NCBI GenBank assembly: GCA_011009095.1
Contig: VTPC01090033.1
Location: forward strand, 655,789-719,788
Origin: Ignelater luminosus
Lineage: Eukaryota > Arthropoda > Insecta > Coleoptera > Elateridae
Reading direction: 5' to 3'
Length of the DNA: 64,000 nucleotides
Every line of letters begins with the position of its first letter. Positions within the stretch are counted from its first letter, which is position 1. The translations under genes and the position numbers were made by a program. Below are positions 46,565 to 60,426 of the stretch, one piece after another. The notes under the pieces were generated by a model. The model worked only from the letters and a program-made list of their open reading frames with translations, searched no databases and was not told where the DNA came from.

Positions 46565-48399
46565 CATAATGGAAATTCAAAGTCTAATGCATAAAATTTA
46601 TTATGAGCCCTTCTCTTATAGAAATAAATTAGAAGAATCAAGAATATTTTACATTTCCTATGTTCGTAATGTTTAGATAAATGCGAAACATGCAGATCTA
46701 ATTGTATCACATATACCTGTAAGTACCAAATTATCATTACCATCAATTACGTTATAATGCAATTTCATATATGCAATTTCAATAGTATTTCAATCATGTT
46801 ATACTTCATTATGAAATCATCGACCAAATATACGCGACCTCCAATATTTGTATTGGTCTATAACATTAAGAAAGTTACTTTATTCTCATTGTCAGCTGTA
46901 ACACTGTTAAAACCGCCACTTAAAATTTTTTTATAAACAAACAAAACCATCTTAACGCGCCAATGATTTTACAGAAATTGTTATACTATGGTGTTTTTAC
47001 CAAACTTACTGGAACAGATTGAGCTAAAAGATACTTTTAAATTTACTTACTTAAATAAGAACAAAATATAGTAATTCTTGATAAGTAAAAACCGATTTAT
47101 GTACAAAAATAAACTCTACTATTATGCTCACTAATTGGCTTAACTGTCTATAAGATAATTTGATTAATAACTATAGCACTTAAGTAAACCAGTTTTTGTC
47201 TTTCTTATAGAAAACGCTTCTATTTTCAATTCATCTTCAATTATATTTATTATCGTGGGATGTGATCGTTATAACTCATTCATGTGTCAAATTTTATGGG
47301 AATTGGGAATCTTCTCTCACCTACTGTTTTTTGCAATTTTTTAGGTTAAAACTTCTTTGTTTAATTGATTTACAAAAATTACAACCTCAAGGTTTATATT
47401 ACACACTCTAAATTCGAGGTTGTATTTACACATAGAAAAGAGACACTTTTTCGGTTATATGACCTCAAACAGGTGGCAACCAACTCTGAATCATAATTAA
47501 TAGAATTTACTACTTTTACTTTTCTGTCACTATTTTAAGTAGTTACAATTTCTATTTCGTTTAACAAAATATCAAATAATAATACACGTAGGAAAATCTG
47601 GGTATTTCTAAATTTCATGTTTTCCACTTTTATGGGTAAAATAACATTAACCTTGATAATTTTGCTTTACAATGAAAGCAGGAAGTTATTCAAACATCAA
47701 CAATAGAGGAAGTATGGGCTTTTCAGTTATCTACATTATCCGTGAAAACATAATTACAAACTAAGGAAAGAAAAGAACATTACATTTGGGAAATCTATGA
47801 AGAAATCTTAAATACTATGAAATGCATTTCGTTAGAATGGTCTTGATAAATACTACGCTACATACCGTGGAATCTTCATCAGAGTGAACCGTACAAAAAC
47901 TAATTAATTAATTACAAACAAAGATAGTGATATCTTGCAACTATTTAAAACAAAAACGCATTAAAAAAGTTTATTAAAATATTTCTTTAGAGTTTAGTTC
48001 AAGATTCTAAAGAACAGTCAGCGGTTACTCTTCGCGGGTTCTTTTGTTTTGCGACATTTTTGTCACGGTCTTTTGCACCTTGTATGGTAGCAATTACAAT
48101 GCCTACAATAATGTTTGATACGGACATATGATTCACTCTTCTTGTCGTTTGCGTTAATCATTACACGTAAACATGTGTGTATTGCTAGATTCAAAGAACA
48201 CGACGACATGGTTTTTAAAACCAAGCAAATTTAGAGCAAAAAGTAATTATTAGATATTCTTGGAAACAAAATGGTATTATTTAATGAATATTCAAGAAAT
48301 TTCAATTTAGCATTTAAAAATGATTAACAGATTTTTCTAGGGCCTTTTTGCTTTCCCATATTACACGTTTTAACAAAATCGACAAAGGCTACAAAGCGT

Positions 48400-48720
48400 C
48401 CAGAACATCTCCGAAAATCGTTTGTTCTCTACTTAGGTCGCCTTAGATTGTATGTAAAATCAAAGACAGGACCACCTACAATTAAGCGACTAAAAATAGC
48501 ATCAACGATTAGATTCAGATGTCTTAATAGAAATCATAACATTAGAACCTCACACTCGAAGCAAATTAAATATTTGGGCGCAATATCAATTACACATAGA
48601 CAAGGAATAAGATCAACCATAAATACATAGAAAGGTTAAAAAGATCTTAGGATTCAAATTCGTTAATACCAACATCATCAAAACCATTGATACTGAAAAA
48701 ATGATTACCTGAGAACTAAC
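48400..48720 (+). pseudogene. Possible LINE reverse transcriptase remnant
   Basis: The plus strand reads SKTGPPTIKRLKIAS, then QIKYLGAISITHRQGIRSTI, a stop, and in a shifted frame RVKKILGFKF. The K-Y-L-G-x-I motif followed by a basic segment is typical of the region after the YADD box in non-LTR RTs. A LINE-like 3' tail occurs about 0.9 kb downstream in the same orientation. No catalytic motif survives. Confidence 0.35.
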
Positions 48721-49636
48721 AGTCAGAAGCACCTAATTGTAAGATCAGAATAGTCATGACAATAAATCGTGCTCTTGAACGCTTAGCAAAGAGTTGTGAA
48801 AGAAAATATGGCTTACTCGAACACATCTAAACTTCAGAAAACTACAGTACTATAATACACATAAGACACAGATGAAGGCCTACCAATTATCATGAACCAA
48901 AGAAGGCTGTACTGAAAGAAGCAATTGTCATTGAACTGAAGAAGCAAGCAGTTAGAAAAAGGATTTTCAACATCTATAATTGGCAACCCTTCAGAAAAAA
49001 TGAACGTTGTCGTTTTAGATGAGGTAACTATTTATATTATATTATTACCTGTTGGAAGTTCCAGTGGTAATTATTGATTGTTTTGATTTAGTTTTTGTTT
49101 TGCCTTTATTCAGAAGTTCATACTAATCAAATTCCTTTTGAAATCTGCACTTGTTTCTAACCTACAGAAGCCCTTTTTCATAAAATCAAAACTAGGATCA
49201 GATTGTAACTACATAATATAACCTTTACTGACTTTTCATCACCAGACGTACAGCCACTGCCTCATCAAACAACAGGGTATTTCAAAATCCTGTCCAGGCA
49301 TGGAATTCTTGAAACTATTAAAAAACAAAGTCGGTTTAATTGGGGAAAAGTTGCTTATTTTAATGCTCATCAATAATCTGAAAACAAACGCAAGTTACCT
49401 TAATTTGTTCTCAAAATAACTTCATAAAATGGAAACTGTTGATTTCCTTTTTTTCGGATGTTAAATCTTTCTCGGTAACTAAATGTTGGCATGAAATTCG
49501 TAACCTATCCGTTTGAAATGAGTTTTTAAACAATTAAGCTTTAAAGCTTAGTTCATACAAGAATTAATATTATACTCAATGCTGTTCAATTTCAATTGAT
49601 GTTATGTCATAATAATTGTATTTAGTGGTTGTTTCT

Positions 49637-49695
49637 TGTGGGTTTTCCTGTTAACACCTCTTAAAAGTAAATAAATAAATAAATAAAATAATAAA
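49637..49695 (+). repeat. LINE- or SINE-like 3' tail with (TAAA)n, copy 1
   Basis: GGGTTTTCCTGTTAACACCTC followed by AAATAAATAAATAAATAAA. Closely related to 61136-61208, with the same order of blocks and the same orientation, as expected for the 3' ends of a non-LTR element family. Confidence 0.6.
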
Positions 49696-52600
49696 CTGCT
49701 TCCTACAATATATGTAAATGTACATCACACATTTTTGTTAAATTAATCCTCTTCTATGCATACGCATTTTATATTTTCCATTGCAGCCCACTTTGTCATC
49801 ATTTTGAAAAGTTATTTACTTTTTGGCACCTCGACTCAATATCATAACCAAAGCCACCCTCTGTCAGGATAGGTTACTCAATAGGTTTCATCGTTTACAC
49901 AATGTCGTTTGATATTAATCTAACTTTCCGCTCCATAAAATCTTCATCAGGTTTCATGACTATCATCTTTGTAGAAGCCAAAAAAGTGCCAAGATTTAAT
50001 AAACTAAGAGATTATGATAAAGAAATTTTAAATTTATACGGAATTCCCAAGAACAAAGAACCTATTCATATACATATGTGGTTGAATATCGACTTGTTAG
50101 TAAGCAGTAAGCATCCTGGATTTATTGATTTATTTCTGTAAAATAATTGTATGGGAATATTTATATAGATTTTATGATGGACAGTCTTATATTTTGGCAT
50201 GTAAATTCTAACAATTTAAATATATTTCATAGCATTGAAAATGTCCACAGATATTCCATTTTTTATTATCTTTGGAAGAATACTTCAATCAAATTATTAC
50301 TGCATAGAAAGAAGATCAAGAAACTAAAGCTGTAAGTTCCTTTCCAGCTTTCCTTTGTCTTTAGGGCCCTGTTAATCATTTTCAGATTATTCTGATTGAA
50401 TGAAGTGTATCACTGACAAGCTGATGGCTAATGCATATATTTGAGCATTCACTGTAATCAATTAGTATACCTATAGAAAATCGCTATTAGTATTATCAAA
50501 AATAAATGCAACCTTTTAGATTTTATTATTCCTTAAACTGTACTTTGGAGTCACCGTTTACCGGGTAGTTAACATTATTGTATGATTTCTCTAATAAATT
50601 ATTCTTACAGTCAGCACCTTCATTATCAATTTATATAATAATAAATTGTATGCAATAGTCAAAGCCAAACCAAGCGTTCCAATTTCAATACCTATCAATT
50701 AACGAAAATATATTAGATGGAAAGTATTCATACCTTACATACATTAATATGCACTTCATGGATGTAATAAAATTTCTTCGTTTTCTCAAACGTATTTCTT
50801 CATTACGAAGTATTTGAATATACGTGAATGTTTTCTTAAATTATTCCATAGCACGACACTTTCCCCCATTAGGATCTCCGTCTCTATACTAATAAAATTT
50901 TAAAACGCAGGAAAGAAATGCACCTTTTACTTTCAAACTACTTTACTTTTACAAAATTCAAGTTCACACTTGCAACATTTATAATAATTACAATAATACA
51001 ATTAACCAGAAATTTTTAAGGCTTGTTTCTATTAATTTTAGAATAAGGAAGTATTATGTCAAATAACAAGCAATAATGCCAATTTGTGAACTATTCAAGC
51101 ATTAAAATTCGTCTGATTAAATTAAAATAGTTACAAATAAAACTAGTTTTCGAGGTTTTATTATTAAAAGTTACTGCAACATTAATCATCCAGTCTAATG
51201 AACCTAATTGTATTTTTAAAGTGTAATCTTATTTTTAAATAATACAATAACAAAATAGTAGCAACCGCTAACGGCTACTCTACAAACTTATCAATTAGAT
51301 AAACAGATTGACAATCAATCAATTTATTAGCGTATAAGTTTATGATATTGTTTCATAGTCTTGAAATGGCATCTTGAATGAATTTGTGTACTAGAAAATA
51401 ACTTATAAATCAAGCAAAAAGTAGCAGTTTTTAACACAGTTTTTGGGTGTCAAAAGTGATTTTTTTAAACACTATAGCAAACTGCTCTTTCCGGCACTTG
51501 TTATCTAATTTAATATTTAGTTATACTGGGGGTTACGTGTAAATGCATCGTTTGGCATTTTGGTTTTAAAAAATTAAAGAATTAGTTTTAAGTAAAATTT
51601 CAGCCATTGCAAAACTTGGAAATAAATATTAATATCTCAAAGTAAAAAGCATAAATTAAAAGGCTAGGCACAGTCCTATTACAAGAAAATAAAAGTCTGA
51701 ATAATAAAACTATGAAAAGTAATTTAGTAAACGTTTTGACATCTCTTACTCTGACAAGACAATAATTAGGAAGGTATCCAGTAATACATAGATCAATCAA
51801 ACCAAGACCCAATGGAATTCCTAGTTTAAACAGTAACGGGTAATCTGGATTATTGGATTATTTTAATTTTTAAACCATATAGGATTCTATTAAGTTAGTT
51901 AGATAAGAAAATAAAAACAAAAAATTAACATTTTCTACCATATCAAATTAGTATTCTGTTTCAAGAATTATAAACTAAACACTGCAATGATGATTTTAAA
52001 TTGCCTTTGTCCAGCCCAAGGTTGGAAAGAATTATAATTTAAGAGTTTGGCAGTGAGATGGGCATGTAATTACTTACAAGTTATTGTTCTTATAATAACA
52101 TGAAGTTTCTGACCTTTGCAAAATATTCTACAAAGTGTTAAAATTCTACAGGGTTAGTTTGATAATAAGTATTCAAAAAGAACTTTTATCAATAATGTTA
52201 TGATCTGACCGTACTAATTTAGTATGTAAAGCATTAAAATTGCATTAAATCTAGCACACATACCTTCCAATACCTTTTTTTCTAGTGCAACATCTGGTTG
52301 TTAAGTACGGCTTATTATAGGTCAAAAAACGTGCTTTGTATTTACTCAGATATCATTATACATAATGACAGACATTTTAAAGATATTTCTGCTCTTGTAC
52401 TATATCATTAAATTTCCTTTTGTTTTTACAATTTCTACGACAATTAGTCACTGTAATTATTTTGTCGAAAGTGCGAAAAACATCACCTTGTATATGTTCA
52501 TTTTTAATTAAGTAAAAGTAATAAAACAGTTTAATATTGTTTACAACCTTTCGCAGATATTTTTAGAATTATTCTTAAAAGACATTTCTCTTAAGAATTC

Positions 52601-52942
52601 TGCTAAAACATTCAAGTGCATTTTATTAGTTTACTAATTTATAACAATAGTTTGTCGTTACCATATTTAATTAGATAGAGACTGTATAAATAAACCGGAA
52701 ACGGTTGTAAAAATAACCTTCCTCTTCAGTTGTGGATTGAAAGCTTGATGATCTATTCAATTCAAATTACCAAACAAAATATCGGTATATAGCCTGTAAT
52801 TTATAGCAAGAACGCAAAAAATTTTTCTAGAAGAATCTGAAGACAACTAACGAGCAAGAACACCAAAAAGGGAATAGGGCAAATGGTTAGAAGAAATGTC
52901 TAGGTGTCAAATCCATCAATTCTTCAAAAAGTTCTAAAAGAG

Positions 52943-53110
52943 AGGCAATAGGCGGTAATAACTCGGCAACATAAAGGAATAACTGACAATATACGGTAAT
53001 AACTCGGCAATATACGGCAATAATTCCGTTTCTCTGATTTTTTTTGTGCTAATAACATTATCCTGCAATACGCCAATATATCGTATACGGCAATACTAAA
53101 TATCAGCAAT
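52943..53110. repeat. Degenerate CGGCAATA-type minisatellite, left block
   Basis: Many variants of GGCAATA or CGGTAATA occur at short intervals, with a core containing GTGCTAATAACATTATC. The block is homologous to 53462-53645, where a similar core (ACTGACAATAACATTATCGTG) is also flanked by the same motif. Confidence 0.55.
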
Positions 53111-53120
53111 AAAAATAAAG

Positions 53121-53458
53121 TAGGTTTGCCAGAAGTCTCATATAATACGGAGTTGTTCCGTATTTGATGTCGTTTTTTAGCGTCCCGTATTATGCTTGTC
53201 GTCTGAATGTCCCATATTTTAACTGATGCGGAGCCCGAAGAGAAGCCTCTGTGGCCATCTTAGGGTCCAAGAATTTCCGTGTTCGGAGGTCAAAAGGGCC
53301 TTAGTTGTTATTATTTTAGATTGAGCCCACTGTGTTCGTTTTGGAATCCGAAGTAGACCCACCGTGTTCGGAGCGTGAAAGAGACGTCCTCCACGAAAGC
53401 ACGTTCTCTGCTTTTTCGTATTGTCCCGTATTTCTTTGTACAAAATCTGGCAACCCTA
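53121..53458. mobile_element. MITE-like element with TAGGGTTGCCAGA ends, about 340 bp
   Basis: The left end TAGGTTTGCCAGA and the right end (reverse complement TAGGGTTGCCAGA) are inverted. Short CCGTATT motifs recur just inside both ends. The core is distinctly more GC-rich than its surroundings and has no credible protein. It sits between two related minisatellite blocks. Confidence 0.55.
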
Positions 53459-53461
53459 AAT

Positions 53462-53645
53462 ACACAATAAAGGCAACAATAATGGCCATATTCGGCAATA
53501 AACGCAATAACTTTGTGTTTCGGTTTTCTTTACTGACAATAACATTATCGTGCAAACGGCAATGTATTTGACAATACGCATATACAGCAATATAATCGGC
53601 AATACGGTAATATAATCAGCAATATAGAAATATATTCGACAATAC
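53462..53645. repeat. Degenerate CGGCAATA-type minisatellite, right block
   Basis: Repeated GGCAATA, TCGGCAATA and ATAATCGGCAATACGG variants occur here. It is a direct-orientation relative of 52943-53110. Either an ancestral array was split by the MITE insertion or a longer unit was duplicated. Confidence 0.55.
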
Positions 53646-56600
53646 TTGTACATAATTCAGACCAGGAAGTAACACTTCGGTTTTAAGTTTAGATCAAGTT
53701 GTGGTGGATATTTTAGCTACTTATACTCGTACTACAGACAGAAACGAGAGTTTCTTCCTCAATCTCTTTTTTTATTTTCTTGTGATCCCCACTCCGCTTC
53801 CTACACCCAAAAATTGATTTTTTTTTCTGGATTTATTTTGAAACAAGTTAGATCGACGATCTTTACTGTTGAATTAGATATAGAACTTAATTCAAGATAA
53901 GAATGGGTAAATCAGCTTACTATCAACAGTTAAGAGTTTGGTTGTATTACCAATTTTGAAATCTTTCCACATTCGTTCAAAATACTCTGTTTGATACCGT
54001 AACTGTTTTTTTAATTCGAACATCAGATTTTACTGACAATTTCTTTAGCAACTTTTCGAGACAGCAGTGTTTTTATGCCGAATCCAAATCTTATATCAAA
54101 CTCTACCTCCGACTTGGATCAATAGAAATGGAAAACTGTGCAGAATTGAAAGACCAAGAACCAAAACAGAATTTCAACAAGAATAAAAGGAGAATCGGGA
54201 GCAAATAAAATTTTAATTTACTAAGGTGTTAGGCATGATCGATATGAGAATTAAAGTGTTATTAGATTACTAGTCACCCTGTGCGATTCTTTTATAATTC
54301 TCATTTATCTTTCCAAAAATAGCGTTATAAAATTCTCGAACATCCTCTCTATGTTCCAAAATGCACTTTTAGTAAAGATAACAAATCATAGTTTATCATA
54401 TCTGACCGTTTGTATTTTTGTCAAGCTAGATATCGTATATGAACCACTATGCGATGCGTCGACGCAAAGAGTAATAAAGACACACCATACGCACCATCCT
54501 AGAACAAACTTTCTGCAAAACGGAGCGATGCATGATATTATTTACGGGAGCGATTATGTTATCTAGAAATCTAGAGGATACTACACGAAACAAACGGATA
54601 GATAAGATACGTAGTGTGCAATCGCGTGAAGAAGTTGCTTTAGAGTAATATCAGTATTTGAGTAGAAGTAAAAGGCAATAAAAGAAAATACTTTTCAGAA
54701 CGTTGTGTAACATTGTAACAAAAATGGTGGAAATAGATGCGAGTTAAAAGAATGTTAACGTAGGAAATGACAGACACTAGGGAAGGGGGCAAGCTTTCAA
54801 TGTTTGCAAAAAGAGTCACCGAAGGATATTGTAGCTTTATATTAATCTGTATATCTAGGAATTTGTTATTGAGCATATCGTTTTCATTTTGATGTTCCTG
54901 GCAAGAGATTGTTGTAATGGCGAAGGGCAGATCCTTGTTATAGAGTTTGAGTTTTGAGCCCATTCAATGAAAACAGAAGCAGGTCAAAAGGCGACATTCT
55001 ACATTCTTTAAGTCAAAAATGGTGTGAACATTGATTATTAAATTAAAACTAATTTTGATAGTACATTGTTTACCCTCTGTCGTGCATGTCAATATTATTG
55101 ATCAGGTCACCATTCAAGTTTCTCAATAAATTGGTTTATATTATTTGAGATAAAGTTCGTGAACAGTTTCAGTTATACTTGGAATAATGCAGATTTACCT
55201 AACTGTACAAACTGTTTAAAGAAGTTACATGTTACACTTACTAAAAACTTTTTCTAACGCGCTATACATAACGAAACATGATTATAGAATGTCCAGATTA
55301 TCAAGGAATATAATTAAACTATTTTATTACGTACATGAAAGTAACTCCTTATCGCCAGTGATAAGAATTAAAATCAATTAAGTTTTAAGGAGGATACGAG
55401 TATTTAGGATTTCATGTGATGTTTTATTACATCCTTGAATTCAAGGATTATGTTTATACATAGAAATCTAATTTTCAATGCAAAGGTAAAAATATTCAAT
55501 TAATCACAATAGCAAGTGAGAATTGGATTTTTTTTAACTTCGCATTCTTATCAGAAGGAAAAGCCAAGACGTTTGAAAAAGCACCTATAATATTTCACAA
55601 AATGTAAATAAGTACATAAACATTTCATGTTCTATTTCTTTTCTATATTTGTGCACACCATAAATATGCTATTAGCATATTATCTGCAAAATTATCGCAA
55701 AAATAAAGTTTTCAACTTCTACCACTTTAGTATTTTCTCATTTCCTAACAATTAAGTAAGAGGCCACCTGTTGATTCCAAGTTTCATAAATTACAAAATA
55801 AATTGCACGATGGTTATTTTAGATTTGTATTGCATAAACGTGATTGAAGTTGAAGTTAATTCATTTATTCACGTATGTGCGAGTGGTTTATTGAGAAGGA
55901 AAAAGAATAATTCGGAGATTCACCAACCGCGAACCACGTTTTATGAATCACATGGCGGCTTAATAATTGTAATTTCTTTTCTTGTGGTGTACTTCCCGAG
56001 TGAAAAAATAACAATGAAATTTACACTGGGATTAATGACTGCATCAAATTATTATGAAAATTAACGCAGCGTTTTCCATGTATGATTCATCTGTATTTAT
56101 CCTTGTTATTGTGCAATAATCACACTTATAAATAAGAATCCATCATAGTATATGAAGGTTCTTATCAAAGTATCACTTTTAGACTTTATTAATAACAAAA
56201 AACAAACATTAAAAACCAGAAAAAATTAATTAGATTTTGGTGCATACAATTCATATAAAACAAAACCAAATGCATGTGCATTAAAAAATACTCAATACAT
56301 CCCTGTTATAGAGAAATCTCGTCTACCAGTTTCTCGACCGGTCTTCCTGCACCTGTCCAAGGTCTTGTAACACAATTATTTTTGACCTGTAGGGCGGAAT
56401 GCCGTCTTTTTTTACTATTACTCTTTATTAAATTACTGAAGCAACAACAAGCTAAGTTTTAAAATATCATTCTTCTTTTTCTTACTACCTATAAGTTCTA
56501 AAAAATATCAAGCTTTTTATTTCTGTTGATACTCTTTACCGTTAAAAATTTTAATTGCATCCTGAAAGGAAGATCACATTTTGGAATGCTAATAATATGA

Positions 56601-57128
56601 TTTTTTTGATAAACAATTTAATTATAGACTAATTTTTTATTGTAAACAAAAATGATTATAAAACGGTTGTTGACAATGGCCAATTATGCTAAAAGATTAT
56701 AATAAAAAGCAATCTTTTACATTTAAATAATAACTATGGTTTGCTGTATGGGGTAAAATATTCTATAAATACCACATTATAATCCCATGAAGGCAAATCC
56801 AGGAAAGAACTTTTAAAATTTGTCGCCTACAATAGTCGCCAGCAAAATTCAATTGAGAGTACAGAGTAGGGCTTTACAAGCCTCGAATGTAATGTTAATA
56901 TACGTTTAATTTCAATTTGTATTCACCGAACAACTGCATATTTATGTCGTTACATTAGTGTAATTACTTTAATAAACTTTAACTGCGTAATATAGATATA
57001 TTTAATTTACAAAAATTCTTACCATTTAAATAACGACCTTTTGTTTAAAAACAGATTATCTCTTCTTTAGATATATGTTACAAAAACATTACTTTATGTT
57101 TACATAAAATGTGTACTTTTTATCTTAC

Positions 57129-57215
57129 AAACTTGTAATGATGCACGTAACAATTTTGTTTACGCGGCGATTGCGAGTATAACTCCCCACCGATACCAAA
57201 GTCAAACTGAAGACT
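57129..57215 (-). promoter_or_regulatory. Candidate non-coding first exon and start site (minus strand)
   Basis: This locally GC-richer patch on the minus strand holds two TCAGT initiator-like motifs (A at about 57215 and 57208) and ends before a canonical GTAAGA donor at 57128-57123. It would be a suitable first exon for the tetraspanin mRNA, whose 5' UTR acceptor lies 17 kb away. I see no TATA box and no good downstream promoter element. Other sites between 39.9 and 61.9 kb are equally possible. Confidence 0.25.
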
Positions 57216-58567
57216 GAAACACATTAAGCGGAAGAATGAAATAGGAGGGAACTCAACACAGTGAACTAATCCAAGTCCTTTCGCACCGACTACAACCGTC
57301 CTTGAGTTATAGTACATTTATGTATGCTGATCTGTCGTATTTTTATACGTAACTGCTCTATGTATACATATCTTTAGTTGCTTTAAGTAATATCTATGTT
57401 TACATTTTGTATTTAATTCTTGTTACGCCCTTTGGTATGCTTGCAATTAAAATGTACGTCATAGAATTCTTTAAAATTATTGTTTAGCAAACAAGCGAAA
57501 ATACACAGTACAATACGTAATTATATTTTTCACAAAGGAGAAGGTACGTTATGTTCGCACACTAACTTTTTGTCTTAATGTAAATGCATTTTTTACAGTT
57601 GTGACTTATTTTAAATGCAAATTCATAAATAAATATCTTTATATATGTTTGTAAATTGTAAAATCTAAAACTATCCAATTATGCATCCTCAAACCCAATT
57701 AAAAGACTTCTCACCATTGTGAATAAACGCATGAAATTCAGTTGTGCTCGGTTATACATTTTTAACGTTCTATAACAATAGGCAACACAACAAGCACAAG
57801 CTTATTTGCTGTGTGTTTGGCATCGAGTTCTAGCGTTAGATACTAAATAAAAGAATCCTTTTTCAAAACGAAAAACAAAGAATAAAACAGTCATGTCATA
57901 TATACTCGTAGTAACAGCACTATAATATGTAGGTGTGATTCAGGAACACCCCTTTATTCTTATTAAGTTTTATTTAAATAAATTAATTTGATTTAACCCT
58001 TGAAGTTCATTTAGTATAGCAGAGTTACCTGCATTAAAATAGAAGTAATTATTTTTGTAAATTAGGTATGTTTTGCAGGTGCCACAAATATTTTGCTGCT
58101 TGTGTGCACGTGTCCTCTCAAAAATTCGCATTTTGCATTATACAGGGTGTCATCAAATTCGACCATTAGATTTTAATTTAAGGTTTATATAGCCCTGATT
58201 TTGCTTTCTTATCTAATTTTAGTTATTGGCAGCAATCATCCTACCAACAAACGGTGTTAGATTTTGCAAATAATTAAACAAAAAACACAGCATTTATAAC
58301 AGATGTACAACCCAGAATAACTTAAATTAAGATGAAGCAAGGTTACATAAATAATATATAAGTACGTTAATGCTTATGACAAAAGTGAATAGTAAATAAG
58401 GCATATCAAGGAAGGGTTGCCATGATTGCATTTTGCCCTATTTGGCATGTTTAGAAAACCTTTTTATTCTACAATCAGAAAGTATATGTTGTAAATAGTC
58501 AAAACTCAAAACATTAGATTCTTTGAAGAATTCATTGAAGTTTAAATAAATTTAAAAAGACTCGGGA

Positions 58568-58575
58568 TGACGTCA
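58568..58575. promoter_or_regulatory. Perfect CRE octamer TGACGTCA
   Basis: A second TGACGTCA lies directly beside the left end of the inverted-repeat element at 58585 and about 1.4 kb upstream of the candidate minus-strand first exon. Confidence 0.25.
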
Positions 58576-58584
58576 CGGCGTCTG

Positions 58585-59030
58585 AGTGTTAGAGCTGTTT
58601 GATACTATGCTAAATTTTGTGGAAATCTTGTAAATGAATTTTTACAAAAACTTCTTTGAACATTTTTGGTACATTGTTGCAGTAAGTTGTATGCAACTTA
58701 TCATGCATAACTTTTGATGTGAGCGTGCGCAGTATCAATCCATTTACAGCTGTTTGCAGTGACCTTTAATGCGACTTGTAAACATAACCTCAAATAATAG
58801 GCAAGCAAGCAGACGTGCAGACAATCAGCTGATGTCCGTTTGCGCATGGATGCGCTCACGTTTACTGCGCGTTTTCTGCAAGAATTTACCAATTTTTAGT
58901 ACCTGTTCTATAAAAATCTTGTTACCAAAAATTTCTATGTAAACTTCGTTTGCAACAACCGAAAATCTTTAAAAAATTAATTTGCATCAAAGTTTATAGA
59001 AAATTTAGCATAGTGTGAAACAGCTCTTAT
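58585..59030. mobile_element. Inverted-repeat element (MITE-like), about 0.45 kb
   Basis: AGAGCTGTTTGATACTATGC at 58591-58610 pairs with the reverse complement of 59007-59026 (AGAGCTGTTTCACACTATGC); the match extends through TAAATTT and weakly inward. Interior blocks around GTGAGCG and TGCGCA are also mirrored. No protein is coded. It abuts another hairpin at 59029. Confidence 0.65.
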
Positions 59031-59153
59031 AGTGTGTTCTACTGACTGATCTAGAGTACTCTGAGATTATGTCATTTGTTAACATGTATTGAATAATGAC
59101 AGAGATACTCTCAGAGCACGGTAAAGCAGTCAGTCGAATCAAACTACACTATA
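59029..59153. mobile_element. Short hairpin MITE, about 125 bp
   Basis: TATAGTGTGTTCTACTGACTG at the left matches the reverse complement of the right end (TATAGTGTAGTTTGATTCGACTGACTG) with a small gap. TACTCTGAGA and TGTCATT pair further in around a centre near 59085. TATA..ATA ends suggest TA target duplication. It is non-coding. Confidence 0.6.
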
Positions 59154-60426
59154 TTAATATTAGTATAAGTAGTAATACCGGATGTAGAATTGAATAACGC
59201 ACCATACAGATTTCATTACAATAGTAAATCTTACAGCAAAAGCGTAAATAGGTTTTTTGTAGAGAAAGAAATACTGCATCTGCATATGCCGTTGCTTTTT
59301 ACTTTCCTTCCGTAAAACTGAAAAAAAAAAACAAATAATAACGAAATATATCTAGTTTAAGAACAATCGGATATGCACAAAAAAACTAGCAATGTCTAGT
59401 TAAAATGATTCCAATGCATATGTGATTGTTGTAAAACTAGACGTTTTAAATTATTAATTTCTTCAGTTTCAAAAAGGAAATTAAAAAGCAACATATACAG
59501 ATGCAGTGTTCTTTTTTCTACAAGAAACGTCTATACACTTTTGCTTTAAAATAATTAATGGAGCAAATAATTGAACATTAAAGCTTTACTGTTGAAATCT
59601 GTATAATTTGTTACCCGATTCTATACCCGATATAGAATTGCCAACTTTCTGTTCCTTCTCTATTGTTTTGACTTTCTACGAACAGTTCTATTTACATTAT
59701 TCGGTTGGAAATGTCTACGTTCAACTGTCTTCTATCCAAAATAAGTACTAAAAAAATTGAAATGTGTTTATTTACTTCGGTAAGGCGATTTGAATTCATC
59801 TCTAAAACCTGACGTTTTTTGTTATAACTCTTGATCTAGTAAACCGATTTAAATTTTCCTTTCCGTAAAAGATTGCCACTGTTATTCCCTGTCCAACGAT
59901 GTATCGCAAGTGGTGGGATGCCATTTAAGATCTTGAGGTTAGGTGCGCTAGGGCGAACATAGCAGCAACTTTTATTAAGTTAGCTTCGAATCTTGGTGTT
60001 CCCTTTCACATAAAAATTGACGTATTTCTTCCTGTTTAGATATTTTTATTTGTTTCCAAGATATAAACGATAGCAAGTTTTCATAATTACACACTGTATA
60101 TAAAAAGTATGCATGTATGATGATTGCTACAAGGCCTTTTGCGTAAGGCGTGCACCACCACTGACTGTGAGATTTATCTTTGACGCTGAAAGTATTAAAT
60201 ATGTAATGGTTACGTCACTCAGTAAGTTATAGCGGTTGCTGGAAAGCTAAGAGCTGAATAGAACTGAATTGCTGAGTTTGGGATGGACTCATGGATCCGC
60301 CAAAAAGTCTGGGAATATGGGAAAGATTTTTATTGACTTGTCGAAAATTTGTGTCCGGCATCAGGTTTTGCTTGCTCCAAAACCAAAAATGATCTAATCA
60401 AAAGTAATCATGTGGTCTCCATTACC

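Larger units (their letters stand above)
39887..57128 (-). other. Probable 5' UTR intron of tetraspanin or intergenic DNA
   Basis: No coding exon is recognised. It contains the possible LINE remnant and tail (48.4-49.7 kb) and the MITE/minisatellite composite (52.9-53.65 kb). Whether it is intron or intergenic depends on where the non-coding first exon lies. Confidence 0.45.

Noticed and set aside
54640..54963. 107-codon minus-strand frame
   Set aside because: No domain, low-complexity hydrophobic C-terminus, no supporting splice or promoter signal.
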